DNA of 64,000 nt from DASZBX01 sp035943635 (lineage in GTDB: Bacteria > Actinomycetota > Actinomycetes > Streptomycetales > Catenulisporaceae). A program made the translations under genes and the position numbers. The notes beneath the pieces are model-generated. The model worked only from the letters and a program-made list of their open reading frames with translations, made no database searches and had not been told where the DNA came from. The stretch is from contig DASZBX010000038.1 in the NCBI GenBank assembly GCA_035943635.1, positions 29,028 through 93,027 of the forward strand, written 5' to 3'. Of the stretch, positions 12,001 through 32,437 are shown piece after piece. Positions within the stretch are counted from its first letter, which is position 1; each line of letters starts with the position of its first letter.

Positions 12001-12050
12001 TTGGCCGTCACCTTCCGGAGGAAGTAGCGCAGCTTGTCGTCGTCGCTCAC
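1..12050 (-). CDS. Modular type I polyketide synthase, partial (3' end outside window)
   Basis: Open for at least 4016 codons from a GTG at 12050, which is preceded by GAGG eight bases upstream; no stop occurs before base 1. The N-terminus is a short docking helix (begins SDDDKLRYFLRK) matching the docking tail of the upstream PKS. Domains by nucleotide, read leftwards: KS1 11950-10690, AT1 10295-9400, KR1 8990-7760, ACP1 7530-7290; KS2 7240-5970, AT2 5630-4740, KR2 4320-2950, ACP2 2790-2590; KS3 2535-1270, AT3 940 to about 40. All three KS keep DTACSSS. AT1 has GHSQGE and FVAHS (substituted malonyl, probably methylmalonyl). AT2 has GHSVGE and HAFH (malonyl). AT3 has GHSQGE and YASH (methylmalonyl). 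KR1 and KR2 keep GGTGAIG and the catalytic Tyr (GQGNYAAAN), with VDN and VDD at the LDD position, so B-type-like. There is no DH or ER. It extends the chain received from the upstream synthase. Confidence 0.96.
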   Translation of the reverse strand, partial: MSDDDKLRYFLRKVTANLHETRQRLNEIEAAADEPVAIVGMGCRFPGGVRSPQDLWDLLAGGVDAISAFPQDRGWDLEELFGHGPGAEGTSHVRAGGFVQGAGEFDPGFFGISPREAVAMDPQQRLLLEVAWEALERAGIDPLALRGSATGVFAGASSSGYGWGFGGQTELEGHLVTGTASSVLSGRIAYTLGLEGPAVTVDTACSSALVSLHLACRALRAQECSLALVGGVFVASTPVMFTDFSAQLGLAPDGRCKAFGDGADGMGVAEGSGIIVVERLSDARRNGHRILAVVRGSAMNQDGASNGLTAPNGPAQQRVIRAALAAARLSPADIDAVEAHGTGTSLGDPIEAEALLATYGQERPEDRPLLLGSIKANLGHPQQAAGMAGVIKMVLALQNGLLPRTLHADQPSPHIDWTTGHVKLLTEAVPWAPGERPRRAGVSGFGMSGTNVHVILSEAPPAELPGEADQDAEPVDENAEPVAAAEIAEPAPALLSDGPAVWLVSSRSETGLTTQTRRLAAHAERHPDQDPAEVAWSLATTRSAFEYRAAAVGADRDALVAGLDALVTGERNPGAVSGVAGRLGKKVFVFPGQGTQWAGMGREMLTASPVFAARLEQCAQALAPHVDWVLEDVLLGRDGAPGLERADVVQPVLWAVMVSLAAMWEVAGIRPDAVAGHSQGEIAAACVAGILSLDDAARVVAVRSRGLSRLAASAGMISVVMPVASVEQILAAHGEWNDRLSVAAVNGPATTVVSGDLDALAEFERVLSAQRVMRWRIPQMDFVAHSARVEELAEDLARDLAGITPQAGRVPLFSTVTGQRVDGADLDAGYWYSNVRERVRFQEAVLSLAQAGYRTYLEVSPHAVLTAAIEETLDEAGLSDGPLVLGTLDREDAGARRFLTVLARAHVRGLAVDWTAALPAAAVVELPTYAFVRQQYWLTPAPAEAAPPAGEAQSETEARFWAAVENADLSGLCGLLAVDEQPLDEVLPALTTWRKRERERFATGSWRYRVSWTPLADPAPGRLCGTWLLVAGTAQAQLAEQFRQILAGHGAQVTAVTVAETDRAAVAAALSAPTQVAGVVSLLALDEAPHSQFPDVAVGAAGTLALVQGLGDAGIPAPLWILSQGAVAAAPADVLTAPVQGQIWALGRVAGLEHRDRWGGLIDLPDTLDERAADRLCAVLTGKLGEDQTAVRSGGILGRRLVQAPLTQDAGPRWRPAGSVLITGGTGAIGGHVARWLTTRAAERVVLTSRSGAAAAGAAALAAEVAAGGTSVAVVAGDVSRRADLTGLLRWIEATGPRLSSVMHTAGVVDNGVLDRLDQPRLAAVLAAKATSATLLDELTADLDLDAFVLFSSAAATFGGGGQGNYAAANAYLDALAQHRRGRGRTALSVAWGPWAGGGVAQASEATVARLSRNKWEVLMDPALAVQALAEAIDADDTALTVMDVDWSQMSGVPGMADLHTVPFVRDLPQIGRLPRARAAETGPAGAGPRAEGELAQRLSGLPRAEQDRLLTDLIRAEAAAVLNYVSFEEVDAARAFSDLGFDSLTAVELRNQLSSATGIRLPATLLFDYPTPLVLSGYLRTDLLGGLAAPPAAEARAVVDGEPIAIVGMAGRYPGGVDSPESFWELLATGGDGISGIPLNRGWDLDHLFNPDPDHPGTAYVQAGGFLPEAGQFDPGFFGISPREALAMDPQQRLLLETSWEALERAGIDPRSLRGSATGVFAGGYGSGYATGLQLAPEGSAGLEGHMVTGNAGSVISGRISYTLGLEGPSLTVDTACSSSLVALHLAAQALHSGECGLALAGGVTVMATPAELVGFSKQRGLAGNGRCKSFSADADGMGMAEGAGMIVLERLSDARANGHPVLAVIRGSAVNQDGASNGLTAPNGPSQQRVIRAALANAGLTAADVDAVEAHGTGTVLGDPIEAQALAAAYGQDRPEDRPLWLGSVKSNIGHAQAAAGVAGVIKMVLALQHEQLPRTLHSLEPSPHVDWSASGLRLLSEPVSWPAGGRPRRAGVSAFGISGTNAHVIVEEAPEPDLTGAPAAAEPTPAALAAAPAWLLSARTADALAAQAQRLAAFVDARPDLDPADVAHSLATARSVFEHRAVIVGADRAELRSGLAAAAAGQSTNTVVSAVASAGPPRIGFVFAGQGAQRAGMGRELYAASEVFAATFDRVCDLLEPQVGLPIREVVLGDGTDARADQTGFAQAGLFAVEVSLVAVLAAAGVVPEAVAGHSVGEIAAAHAAGVLTLEDACRLVGTRARLMQALPEGGAMAAIAATEAEMLAELEYREGVSIAAVNGPSSVVVSGDEAAVDEIVETWRDQGRRVRKLRVSHAFHSARMDPVLEELGQAAAELKQMAPALTWVGALTGEVIAVPQADYWGRQARQAVRYADAVSTLAGRGISVFVEIGPDATLSGMGLAVLAAAAAEGDSARSGRVSAGFIPLLRGQTPAPESLLTALARAHVQGVGVDWSAVLPAGRLVELPTYAFQHQYFWPGGPQLMRPGAAPVGAGAGSAAEARFWAAVERGDLAALAEALDVDDPDRLSALLPGLAAWRRRERDESATAHWRYRTTWAAVNDPAQTRLSGTWLVVTRNPAEDELALECIQALTDRGAQAQLVELGIDSPDRATIAARIRAALTAAEDATGDVPTDGGVLSLLALDEAPLPGLEAVPAGVAATLGLVQALGDIGLTTPLWVLTQGAVAAAPIDPVTAPIQAQAWGLGQVAALEHPDRWGGLIDLPPVWGARTGARLAAVLAGCGEDQVAIRDAGMLGRRLVRAAPAVTPAAGARWSPRGTALVTGGTGAIGARVAHWLAERGAERIVLSSRSGAHAAGAGKLAADLAEAGSTAVVLAADVADRADIAGLLRTIAADGPQLRTVIHTAGVVDDGVLDRLDAARFAAVLAAKAGGAAALDDLTAGLDLDAFVLFSSSAGTFGGGGQGNYAAANAFLDALAQNRRGRGLPAVSLAWGPWAGGGMAQAGEAVRQRLDRGLLQAMAPDLALKVLGQALDDAGSTGVLTVMNVDWAQAVARMGSLRQVPFVRDLPEVRALPAGDAAAETAVDSDLGRRLAALDRAAQEQLLTDLVRTEAAAVLGHASASAIDADRAFSDVGFDSLTAVELRNRLTGRSGLSLSATLVFDYPTPRALAEHLRAELLGHGAGPGRERGPAAVDGDPIAIVAMACRFPGGADTPERFWDLLAGRTDAVSAFPTDRGWDLANLFDADPGRAGTSSTRAGGFLSGAGEFDPGFFGINPREALAMDPQQRILLETSWEALERAGIDPRSLRGSDTGVFAGSGFSGYGVGATDSGLEGYQLTGMAASVISGRVSYSLGLEGPAVTVDTACSSSLVALHLAAQALRSGECSLALAGGVTVMAVPTGFSEFSRQQGLASDGRCKAFGAGADGTGWAEGAGMLLLERLSDAQRNGHTVLAVMRGSAVNQDGASNGLTAPNGPSQQRVIRAALASAQLSPADIDAVEAHGTGTTLGDPIEAQALLATYGQNRDADRPLWLGSVKSNIGHTQSAAGVAGVMKMVLALQNCLLPPTLHADEPSPHIDWSAGQVRLLTQPVPWPADGRPRRAGVSSFGMSGTNAHLILEQAPTAAATTDIEDEYQGDASPVVAGVPAWLVSGRTREALRAQAARLAEHLAAADPDPLDVGWALATTRSTFEHRAVVLGADRDELLARLSALAAGESSPGVASGVAGPVSPVVFVFPGQGSQWVGMGRDLAAASPVFAARLAECARALSQYVDWSLDEVLAGAPDAPSLDRVDVVQPALWAVMVSLAAVWQAAGVRPAAVVGHSQGEIAAAVVAGILSLDDAAKVVALRSRSLTALSGQGGMLSIGEPVHVITERIDAWTGRVAVAAVNGPEATVVSGDVAALTEIAAECERAGVRTRLLPVDYASHGPQVEQLRREILAVLDGISPQPAAIPLISALTGELLTGQDAGPDYWYASLRGTVQFSRAVEALHEDGHTVFVEVSPHPVLAAAISATLDRRPQPEDEESTDPDTAPVVVGTLRRD

Positions 12051-12090
12051 CGGCGGAACCTCACGTCTTTCCGGGACTGTTTCGACCATG

Positions 12091-26550
<14,460 letters not shown>

Positions 26551-26827
26551 TCAGTCGCCATTCCCTGATCGCTCGACGTGAGCTTTCTGATGACCCCGCG
26601 GGGAGCGGTCGGCGTGGCTCGACGCCGCTGGAACAGATATCCGAAAAGGCTTGCCGGGCGATTCCCGCCCTTGTTTTCCGAGAAGTCTTCCCGGCCTGCC
26701 GGTCAATGAATATTCAATGCCATCACGGAGCAGACGACCGAACGCGGTTCACGGTCAGCAGGATGCTAACCGAGCGGGCAGAACACACACAACCTGCCCT
26801 GCGGAACCGCCGCCCGAAAATGCGCCC

Positions 26828-26855
26828 GTTCAACTGGGGAATTACTCAGTTGAAC
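26828..26855. promoter_or_regulatory. Palindromic operator-like site 1 upstream of PKS operon
   Basis: GTTCAACTG and its exact reverse complement CAGTTGAAC are separated by 10 bases. The site lies about 280 bp upstream of the PKS start codon and matches a second site centred 78 bp further upstream. The half-site centres are about two helical turns apart, which fits a dimeric DNA-binding protein. The regulator is not identifiable. An RNA hairpin role cannot be excluded, but there is no T-tract. Confidence 0.6.
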
Positions 26856-26901
26856 AAAGCCGGCCGGGTTCTGCGGGGCGAATTCACGGCCCGGCGGGCG
26901 C

Positions 26902-26938
26902 GGGTGTTCAACTGCTCAGGGCACACAGTTGAACACCC
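26902..26938. promoter_or_regulatory. Palindromic operator-like site 2 upstream of PKS operon
   Basis: Perfect 13-bp inverted repeat (arms 26902-26914 and 26926-26938, GGGTGTTCAACTG) with an 11-base spacer. Its inner nine bases equal those of the site at 26828-26855. It lies 17 bases beyond the stop of the DUF5988 gene, so it could also act as that gene's terminator, although no T-run follows on either strand. The rest of 26551-26955 is non-coding and presumably contains the PKS promoter; I see no convincing -35/-10 pair. Confidence 0.6.
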
Positions 26939-26955
26939 TCGCCCGCCATCGCGGA

Positions 26956-27201
26956 TCACTCCGCGATCCGGGTCCGGGTCACCCAGCGGTAGACCCGGCG
27001 GGGCCGGCCGTCGAAGCCGCCGGAGTGCTCCTCGGTGCGCTCGAAGTGCTCGTAGCCGCCGTTGTGCGGCAGTTTGATCTTGCCATCGCCGGGCTCGGCC
27101 ATACGTTCCCGCAGGTCGCGCGGGATGTCGGCCGGGCCGCCTTCCAACAGGGCGTCCAGTTGGGCGCAATATGCGTCCAGTGCCGAGGTCTCGTCGTTCA
27201 T
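26956..27201 (-). CDS. DUF5988 family small protein
   Basis: An 81-aa protein starting at the ATG at 27201, with an AGGAAG/GTGGG stretch upstream as ribosome site; a longer frame upstream has no family similarity. The body (ALLEGGPADIP, then KIKLP, GGYEHFERTEE, YRWVTRTRIAE) matches what I know of DUF5988, a small acidic-to-basic protein often found beside actinobacterial biosynthetic clusters and of unknown function. It is soluble, with no signal peptide or membrane segment. It sits between the leftward PKS operon and the divergent NRPS gene, on the PKS strand, and may be the first gene of that transcript. The 345-bp gap to the NRPS start must contain promoters in both directions. Confidence 0.8.
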   Translation of the reverse strand: MNDETSALDAYCAQLDALLEGGPADIPRDLRERMAEPGDGKIKLPHNGGYEHFERTEEHSGGFDGRPRRVYRWVTRTRIAE

Positions 27202-27546
27202 GTCAGCCCACTTCCTGCCGTCGAACGGGAAAGGAAACACCGTGGCTCGCGGTCGGCCGGTACGCACCCGGGGATGCGCCGCACACCGGCCCGTTTCCGG
27301 CGGCGCCCGGCGAATGTGGCGAATGTCTCCACGGCGGGCGCCCGGATTCCGGACGAGCATGGCTCTAGGATGGGGTATCGACACGTGTCTTGAACACATT
27401 CGGGCGATGCTTACATTCGAACGCTCCATCGGTAAGCTGCGTTCCGCGACACCATTCACTTCGCGGCCACCGGATGTCCACACTCACACGGCGGCAGACG
27501 TCCACAATCATCTTCGGTACCTGGCATCTCAGCCTTGGAGAACCCC

Positions 27547-30500
27547 GTGAACACCTCTGCTTCGCCGTACACCCGGCGCATTGGCCCGGCTGAATGGATA
27601 TACATCGGAATGGGCGTTCCGAATGTCATTCAGCACGTTTTCGAAGGTGAGGGGGACCTCACCGCGGAAGCCCTCGCCGCGGCGGTCGCCGCCGTCGCCG
27701 AGGTGTGCCCCGGCACCCGGTTGCACCGCCGGCGCCGGCGCTGGGTCGACAGCGGCGTGGCCCCGGCCGTGCGCGTGGTCGACGTCCAGCCCGGCCAGGA
27801 CCTGCTGGACGACCCCGCGCTGCAGACCACCCTGAACGACGGCGGCCCGACCTGCGAGGTGCTCTACGTCCCCGGCCGGCTCGGCCCGGACGGCGCCCGG
27901 CAGCCGCTGAAGCTGGTCTTCCGCGGCTTCCACGGCGTGACCGACGCCCGCGGCGTGCTGATCTGGGCCGCCGACGTCTTCCGGGTGCTGCGCGGCGAGC
28001 AGCCGCTCGGCGCGCCCTCCACGCTCAACAGCGACGAGTTCCTGCGCAGCGTCCTGCCCGAGGGCCTGCCGCCGATCCCGGGCGGCCAGGGCAAGCAGGA
28101 GTGGCCCTCGGTGATGGCCCCGCTCACCCGCGGCCGCAACGGCCTGATCTGGCGTCGCCGGACCCTCGTCGGCACCCAGGCCGCGGTCACCGCCAAGGTG
28201 ATCGCCGCGGTCGCCGCCACCCTGCCGGCCTCAGATGCGGCTACTGCCGCGGCTGCGGCTCCGGTGAAGGGCCGGTTCTTCGTCCCGGTCGACCTGCGCC
28301 GCCACCAGCCGGACCTGCGCTCCACCGGCTGGTTGTCGCTGGCCGTCGACATCGACGTGACGCCGGGCACCGGCTGGGAAGACGTGCACCAGGAGCTGCT
28401 GACCGGGCTGGCCGAGAAGCGGGAGATCGCTCTGCGCACCGCGCCCTGGCTGCGGCGGGTGCCGCTGCCGGTCGTGCGCGTGCTCGGCGACGGCATGGAG
28501 AGCACCGCGGTCCGCAAGCAGCTGTACATGGGCACGGCCTTCGTCACCAACCTCGGGTTCACCAATCTGGCTGACTACAGCGCCGACTCCTTCCAGACCA
28601 CGACGCTCTACAACCTCGGCGGGTCCGGGCCGTCCGCGCCGCCCGGAATCGACCTGATCGAGAGCGCCGGCCGGACCGAGATCGTGCTGACCTGGCGCAA
28701 CGTGCCCGGAGCGGCCGAGCGGATGGACGCGCTGCTGGACCTGATCGTCGAATCGCTCTCCCCTCGGGCCGACCGCGACCCGGCGGTCAACCACACCGAC
28801 ACGCAGCTGCCGTCCTCGCGCACTCTGCTCCAGCTGTTCCGCGACCAGGTCGAGCGCGTCCCCGACGCGATCGCGCTGAGCGGTCCGGAAGGCGACCTGA
28901 GCTACCGCGACCTGAGCCTGCGGGCGGACGCGGTCGCCGCGGACCTGCGGGCCCGGGGCGTCCGGCGCGGCGAGGTGGTCGGCATCCTGGCCGAGCGCAC
29001 CCAGGCCGCGATCGCCGCGATCTGGGGCATCCTGCGGGTCGGCGCCGCGTACCTGCCGCTGGACGTGCAGCACCCGGACGTGCGCCTGGCCGGCCTGCTC
29101 GCCGACTCGGGCGCGCGCTACTGCCTGGTGCAGGCCCCGCACGACACCCGGGACCATCTGCCGGAGGGCTGCAAGCCGATCAGCCTGGACTATCTGGGCA
29201 CGGTCACCGGCCCGGAGCTGTCCCGGCAGTCGGAGCAGAACGAGGACACGCAGCTGCGGCCGGACGACCTAGCCTACGTCCTGTACACCTCCGGCTCCAC
29301 CGGGCGCCCCAAGGGCGTGCAGATCGAGCACGGCAGCCTGCTGAACTACCTGCACTGGGGCGCCGCGGAGTTCGGGGTCGACGAGAGCACCCGGCTGCCG
29401 CTGCTGACCTCGCTGTCCTTCGACGTGTCCGGCACGTCGATCTTCCTGCCGCTGATCAGCGGCGCAACGGTCGTCCTGGTCCAGGACCAGCCGACCCACC
29501 TGACCCTGCGCAGCCTGCTGGTGGACTCCGGCGCCACGATGCTCAACCTCACCCCCTCGCACCTGGAGCTGATCGGCCGCCTGGCCGTCAGCCCGAAGGG
29601 TTTCCGCAGCATCGTCGTGGTCGGCGAGCAGCTGCGGACCGAGGTGGCCGCGCGGGCGCAGGAGATGTTCGGCCCGGACTGCCGGATCATCAACGAGTAC
29701 GGTCCGACCGAGGCCACGATCGGCCTGACCGCGTACACCTTCGACCCGGTCCGCGACGGTGAGCGCGCGGCCGTGCCGATCGGCGTCCCGGCGTACAACA
29801 CTCAGATCCACCTGCTCGACGCCAACAAGCGCTTCGTGCCGGCCGGCGAGGTGGGCGAGATGTACCTGGCCGGGGTGCAGCTGGCCCGCGGCTACCTGGG
29901 CCGCCCGGACCTGGACGCCGAACGGTTCCCGACCCTGGCCGACGGCACCCGGGTGTACCGCACCGGCGACCTGGCCCGGCGGCTGCCGGACGGCGGCCTG
30001 GAGTTCCTCGGCCGGATCGACGACCAGGTGAAGGTCCGCGGCCACCGGGTCGAGCCGGCCGAGATCGCCAACACCCTCGAAGAGCACCCGAGCGTGGACC
30101 GCGCGGTCGTGGTGGCCCGCAGCCGCCCGGACGGCACCGGCAAGGCGCTGTACGGGTACGTGCTGGTCAACACCGAGGTGAGTGTGGAGGAGTTGCAGGC
30201 GCACACCGCCGAGCGGCTGCCCGCGTACATGGTCCCGGCGGCCACGTTCATCGTCCCGGAGATCCCGTACAGCGTCGCCGGCAAGGTGGATGTGCGTTCC
30301 CTGCCCGATCCCTTCGCCGGCCGGGCCGAGGCCGGGGCGGGCGACGGGCCGGGCGACCCGGACCGGGACAAGATCGAGGCCCGGGTCGCGCTGGTGTGGT
30401 CCGGCATCCTGGGCATCGACGAGAACCAGATCGACCCGCAGACCGACTTCCACCAGCTCGGCGGCGACTCGCTTTCCTTCCTGACCATGCTGGCCGGGGT

Positions 30501-30633
30501 CTGCCGCGAGGTACTGCCACCGCAGCTGGAGACCGACTTCATGTCCCAGCTCGGCCGGGTGATCGCCCAGCCGACCCTGACCACCGTCTCGGCGATCGCC
30601 CGCGAGGTGTCGCTGTCCGGGCAGGCGGGCTGA
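27547..30633 (+). CDS. Single-module NRPS: condensation-like domain, adenylation, PCP
   Basis: Protein of 1028 aa. I chose the GTG at 27547 because GGAG lies six bases upstream; an in-frame TTG at 27535 would overlap that site. Residues 1-410 are a condensation/acyltransferase-like fold whose HHxxxDG motif reads FHGVTDARG (H129, D133), so HxxxD survives but the first His is Phe. Residues 430-910 are an adenylation domain (YTSGSTGRPKG, NEYGPTE, YRTGDLARR, GRIDDQVKVRGHR). Residues 930-1028 are a carrier protein (LGGDSLSFL). Reading the ten pocket positions against PheA gives DVTNVVEIGK, nearest to asparagine-type codes, which is a weak prediction. There is no thioesterase. It is divergent from DUF5988 and the PKS operon and may supply an aminoacyl unit to the pathway. 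Its C-like domain resembles stand-alone acyltransferases more than canonical C domains. Confidence 0.9.
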   Translation: MNTSASPYTRRIGPAEWIYIGMGVPNVIQHVFEGEGDLTAEALAAAVAAVAEVCPGTRLHRRRRRWVDSGVAPAVRVVDVQPGQDLLDDPALQTTLNDGGPTCEVLYVPGRLGPDGARQPLKLVFRGFHGVTDARGVLIWAADVFRVLRGEQPLGAPSTLNSDEFLRSVLPEGLPPIPGGQGKQEWPSVMAPLTRGRNGLIWRRRTLVGTQAAVTAKVIAAVAATLPASDAATAAAAAPVKGRFFVPVDLRRHQPDLRSTGWLSLAVDIDVTPGTGWEDVHQELLTGLAEKREIALRTAPWLRRVPLPVVRVLGDGMESTAVRKQLYMGTAFVTNLGFTNLADYSADSFQTTTLYNLGGSGPSAPPGIDLIESAGRTEIVLTWRNVPGAAERMDALLDLIVESLSPRADRDPAVNHTDTQLPSSRTLLQLFRDQVERVPDAIALSGPEGDLSYRDLSLRADAVAADLRARGVRRGEVVGILAERTQAAIAAIWGILRVGAAYLPLDVQHPDVRLAGLLADSGARYCLVQAPHDTRDHLPEGCKPISLDYLGTVTGPELSRQSEQNEDTQLRPDDLAYVLYTSGSTGRPKGVQIEHGSLLNYLHWGAAEFGVDESTRLPLLTSLSFDVSGTSIFLPLISGATVVLVQDQPTHLTLRSLLVDSGATMLNLTPSHLELIGRLAVSPKGFRSIVVVGEQLRTEVAARAQEMFGPDCRIINEYGPTEATIGLTAYTFDPVRDGERAAVPIGVPAYNTQIHLLDANKRFVPAGEVGEMYLAGVQLARGYLGRPDLDAERFPTLADGTRVYRTGDLARRLPDGGLEFLGRIDDQVKVRGHRVEPAEIANTLEEHPSVDRAVVVARSRPDGTGKALYGYVLVNTEVSVEELQAHTAERLPAYMVPAATFIVPEIPYSVAGKVDVRSLPDPFAGRAEAGAGDGPGDPDRDKIEARVALVWSGILGIDENQIDPQTDFHQLGGDSLSFLTMLAGVCREVLPPQLETDFMSQLGRVIAQPTLTTVSAIAREVSLSGQAG

Positions 30634-30664
30634 GCAGACCGGCGGCGGTCGGGGCCGGGTGGGG

Positions 30665-32179
30665 TCAGCGTGGGCCGCCGTCCGCCTTCTCCCGGAGCAT
30701 CACCAGGTCGGCAGTCTGGAACGCGCGGGCGAAGCCGGTGCCCGGGCCGAGTTCGGCCAGGCCGATCGCGAGCGAGACCGGGGTGCCGGGGACCAGTCCG
30801 GCCCAGTCGAACCGGGCCACCGCGTGGCCGAGCCGTTCGCTGACCCCGGCCGCCTCGGCCAGGGTTGTGTCCGGCAGGATGACCACGAACTCGTCGCCGC
30901 CGTAGCGGGCCAGGAAGTCCCCGGCCCGCAGGGCTCGGGTCATCAGCGCGGCGACCTGTTGCAGGACCTCGTCGCCGGACAAGTGGCCGTGCACGGTGTT
31001 GATCGCTTTGAAGCCGTTGAGGTCGGCGACCCCGATGGTGCCGTACGTGCCGTGGTTGACCAGGTCGCTGACGTAGCGTTCCAGGTGGCGGCGGTTGGGC
31101 AGCCCGGTCAGCGGGTCGGTGTGCGCCTCGTCGGTGTACCGGCGCAGGCTGCGGCGCAGGTCGTCCTGGTCCAGCCGGGCCGTGACACCCTCGATGTAGA
31201 GCCGGTTCAGCCGGCCCGGGCCGTTGACGATCGCGGCTATCGCGGACCGCTCGACGGCCAGCGCGGCCTTGTAGTCCCCGGCCGCGGCCAGCGCCAGGGC
31301 GCGCACCCGCAGCACCTCGGCGTCCTGGACCGTCCCGGACAGCACCGGGGACGCCAGCCCGGCCAGCGCCTGCTGCGGCCGGCCCGCCGCGATGGCCAGG
31401 CAGGCTTCGGCCAGCAGGTGCAGGCCCTGCTCCTCGGGGGTGCCCGGCGGGCAGGCGCGCAGCACGACGGCCGGATCCGGTCCGGTCCCGGCGCCCAGCG
31501 CGGCCAGGCGGGCGCCGGCGTAGGCGAAGTGCGGCAGGTCCCAGCGTTCGAGTTCGTCGGGCGTGAACGTGGTGTACACCTGGGTCAGTTCGCGCACGCA
31601 GCCGTCGGTGTCGCCCTGGTGGTCGAGCCACAGGGCGTGCCGCAGCATGATCTCCGGGTGCGCGTAGTGCACCGCGGCGACGCCCGCGTTCTTGGCGACC
31701 TGGTTGGCCAGGGCGAGCGTGGCCACGGCCTCCTCGTGGAAGCCGATGTAGGAGAAGATCGTGGCCAGGTCCTGCCAGGCGTCCGCGGCGTCCTTGGAGT
31801 CCGCGGTGACCCGTTCCAGCGCCCGCGCGCCGCGCACCAGGTGGGTGACGCAGCGTTCGAGCATGCCCTGGAAGTGGGCCACTCCCCCGGCCAGGGCGTG
31901 GAATTCCCCGCGCAGGGCCGGTTCGTCGCACCGGCCCAGGCTTTCGTGCAGGGCGTCGGCGACGGCCGGGCACTCGTCGTAGCGTTCCAGGTTGAACAGC
32001 GCGGCGAATTTGATGATGTACAGCTTGGAGACCAGGGCTGCGTCACCACCCTGATCCGGGTCGCGGGCCAGGGTGTCGTCGACCAGGGGGACGGCGCGCT
32101 CCGGCTGCCCGTCGTGCAGCAACTGGCACAGGGCGTCGATGTTCGACTGCCGCGTCGAGATCGCCTCATCCCGACCCAC
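30665..32179 (-). CDS. TPR-like diguanylate cyclase (GGDEF protein)
   Basis: A 504-aa soluble protein starting at GTG 32179, with AGGGAAG six bases upstream. Residues 1-340 are Ala/Leu-rich helical pairs of tetratricopeptide type with no membrane segment. Residues 350-500 form a GGDEF domain with DPLTGLPNRR and an intact GGDEF signature at 427-431. An RAGD inhibitory site lies five residues before it, so it should make cyclic di-GMP and be product-inhibited. No EAL domain is fused. In actinomycetes c-di-GMP controls development and exopolysaccharide. It converges with the NRPS gene (31-nt gap) and is divergent from the cupin gene. It is probably not part of the biosynthetic cluster. Confidence 0.93.
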   Translation of the reverse strand: MGRDEAISTRQSNIDALCQLLHDGQPERAVPLVDDTLARDPDQGGDAALVSKLYIIKFAALFNLERYDECPAVADALHESLGRCDEPALRGEFHALAGGVAHFQGMLERCVTHLVRGARALERVTADSKDAADAWQDLATIFSYIGFHEEAVATLALANQVAKNAGVAAVHYAHPEIMLRHALWLDHQGDTDGCVRELTQVYTTFTPDELERWDLPHFAYAGARLAALGAGTGPDPAVVLRACPPGTPEEQGLHLLAEACLAIAAGRPQQALAGLASPVLSGTVQDAEVLRVRALALAAAGDYKAALAVERSAIAAIVNGPGRLNRLYIEGVTARLDQDDLRRSLRRYTDEAHTDPLTGLPNRRHLERYVSDLVNHGTYGTIGVADLNGFKAINTVHGHLSGDEVLQQVAALMTRALRAGDFLARYGGDEFVVILPDTTLAEAAGVSERLGHAVARFDWAGLVPGTPVSLAIGLAELGPGTGFARAFQTADLVMLREKADGGPR

Positions 32180-32361
32180 CTGCGTCTTCCCTCGCCTCCG
32201 CTGGTCATGAAAGATGTGACCCGAGTGGGGTCAATCCTACCGCAGGCAAGGGTTTCCAAACCCCTCAGTGCACTTATGCGCCCGGTCTGCCCGATCGGAC
32301 CCGCGGGGCCGGCCGGCTGACCGTTCAGCTTCGCAGCACCCTGTTTGAACCCGGTGAGCAG

Positions 32362-32383
32362 CGACGATACCCGGGCGGTATCG
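32362..32383. promoter_or_regulatory. Short inverted repeat in divergent promoter region
   Basis: CGATAC and GTATCG flank a seven-base GC spacer in the 258-bp gap between the divergent diguanylate cyclase and cupin genes. It is a plausible operator for either gene, but arms this short can arise by chance. Confidence 0.25.
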
Positions 32384-32437
32384 GCGGCGCCGGATCGGTC
32401 TTGGACAGCGGCCGGGGTCGGGCGGTGAAATCGAGGC

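Noticed and set aside
26740..26752. GAAC-N3-GTTC palindrome in the PKS upstream region as an ARE box
   Set aside because: Arms of four bases only and no match to the ARE flanks; likely chance.
26902..26938. Rho-independent terminator for the DUF5988 gene
   Set aside because: Not excluded, but no T-tract follows, and the same half-sites recur 78 bp away with a different flank, which fits an operator better.
27535..27546. TTG at 27535 as start of the NRPS
   Set aside because: The GGAG that would serve as its ribosome site lies after it and is correctly spaced for the GTG at 27547.
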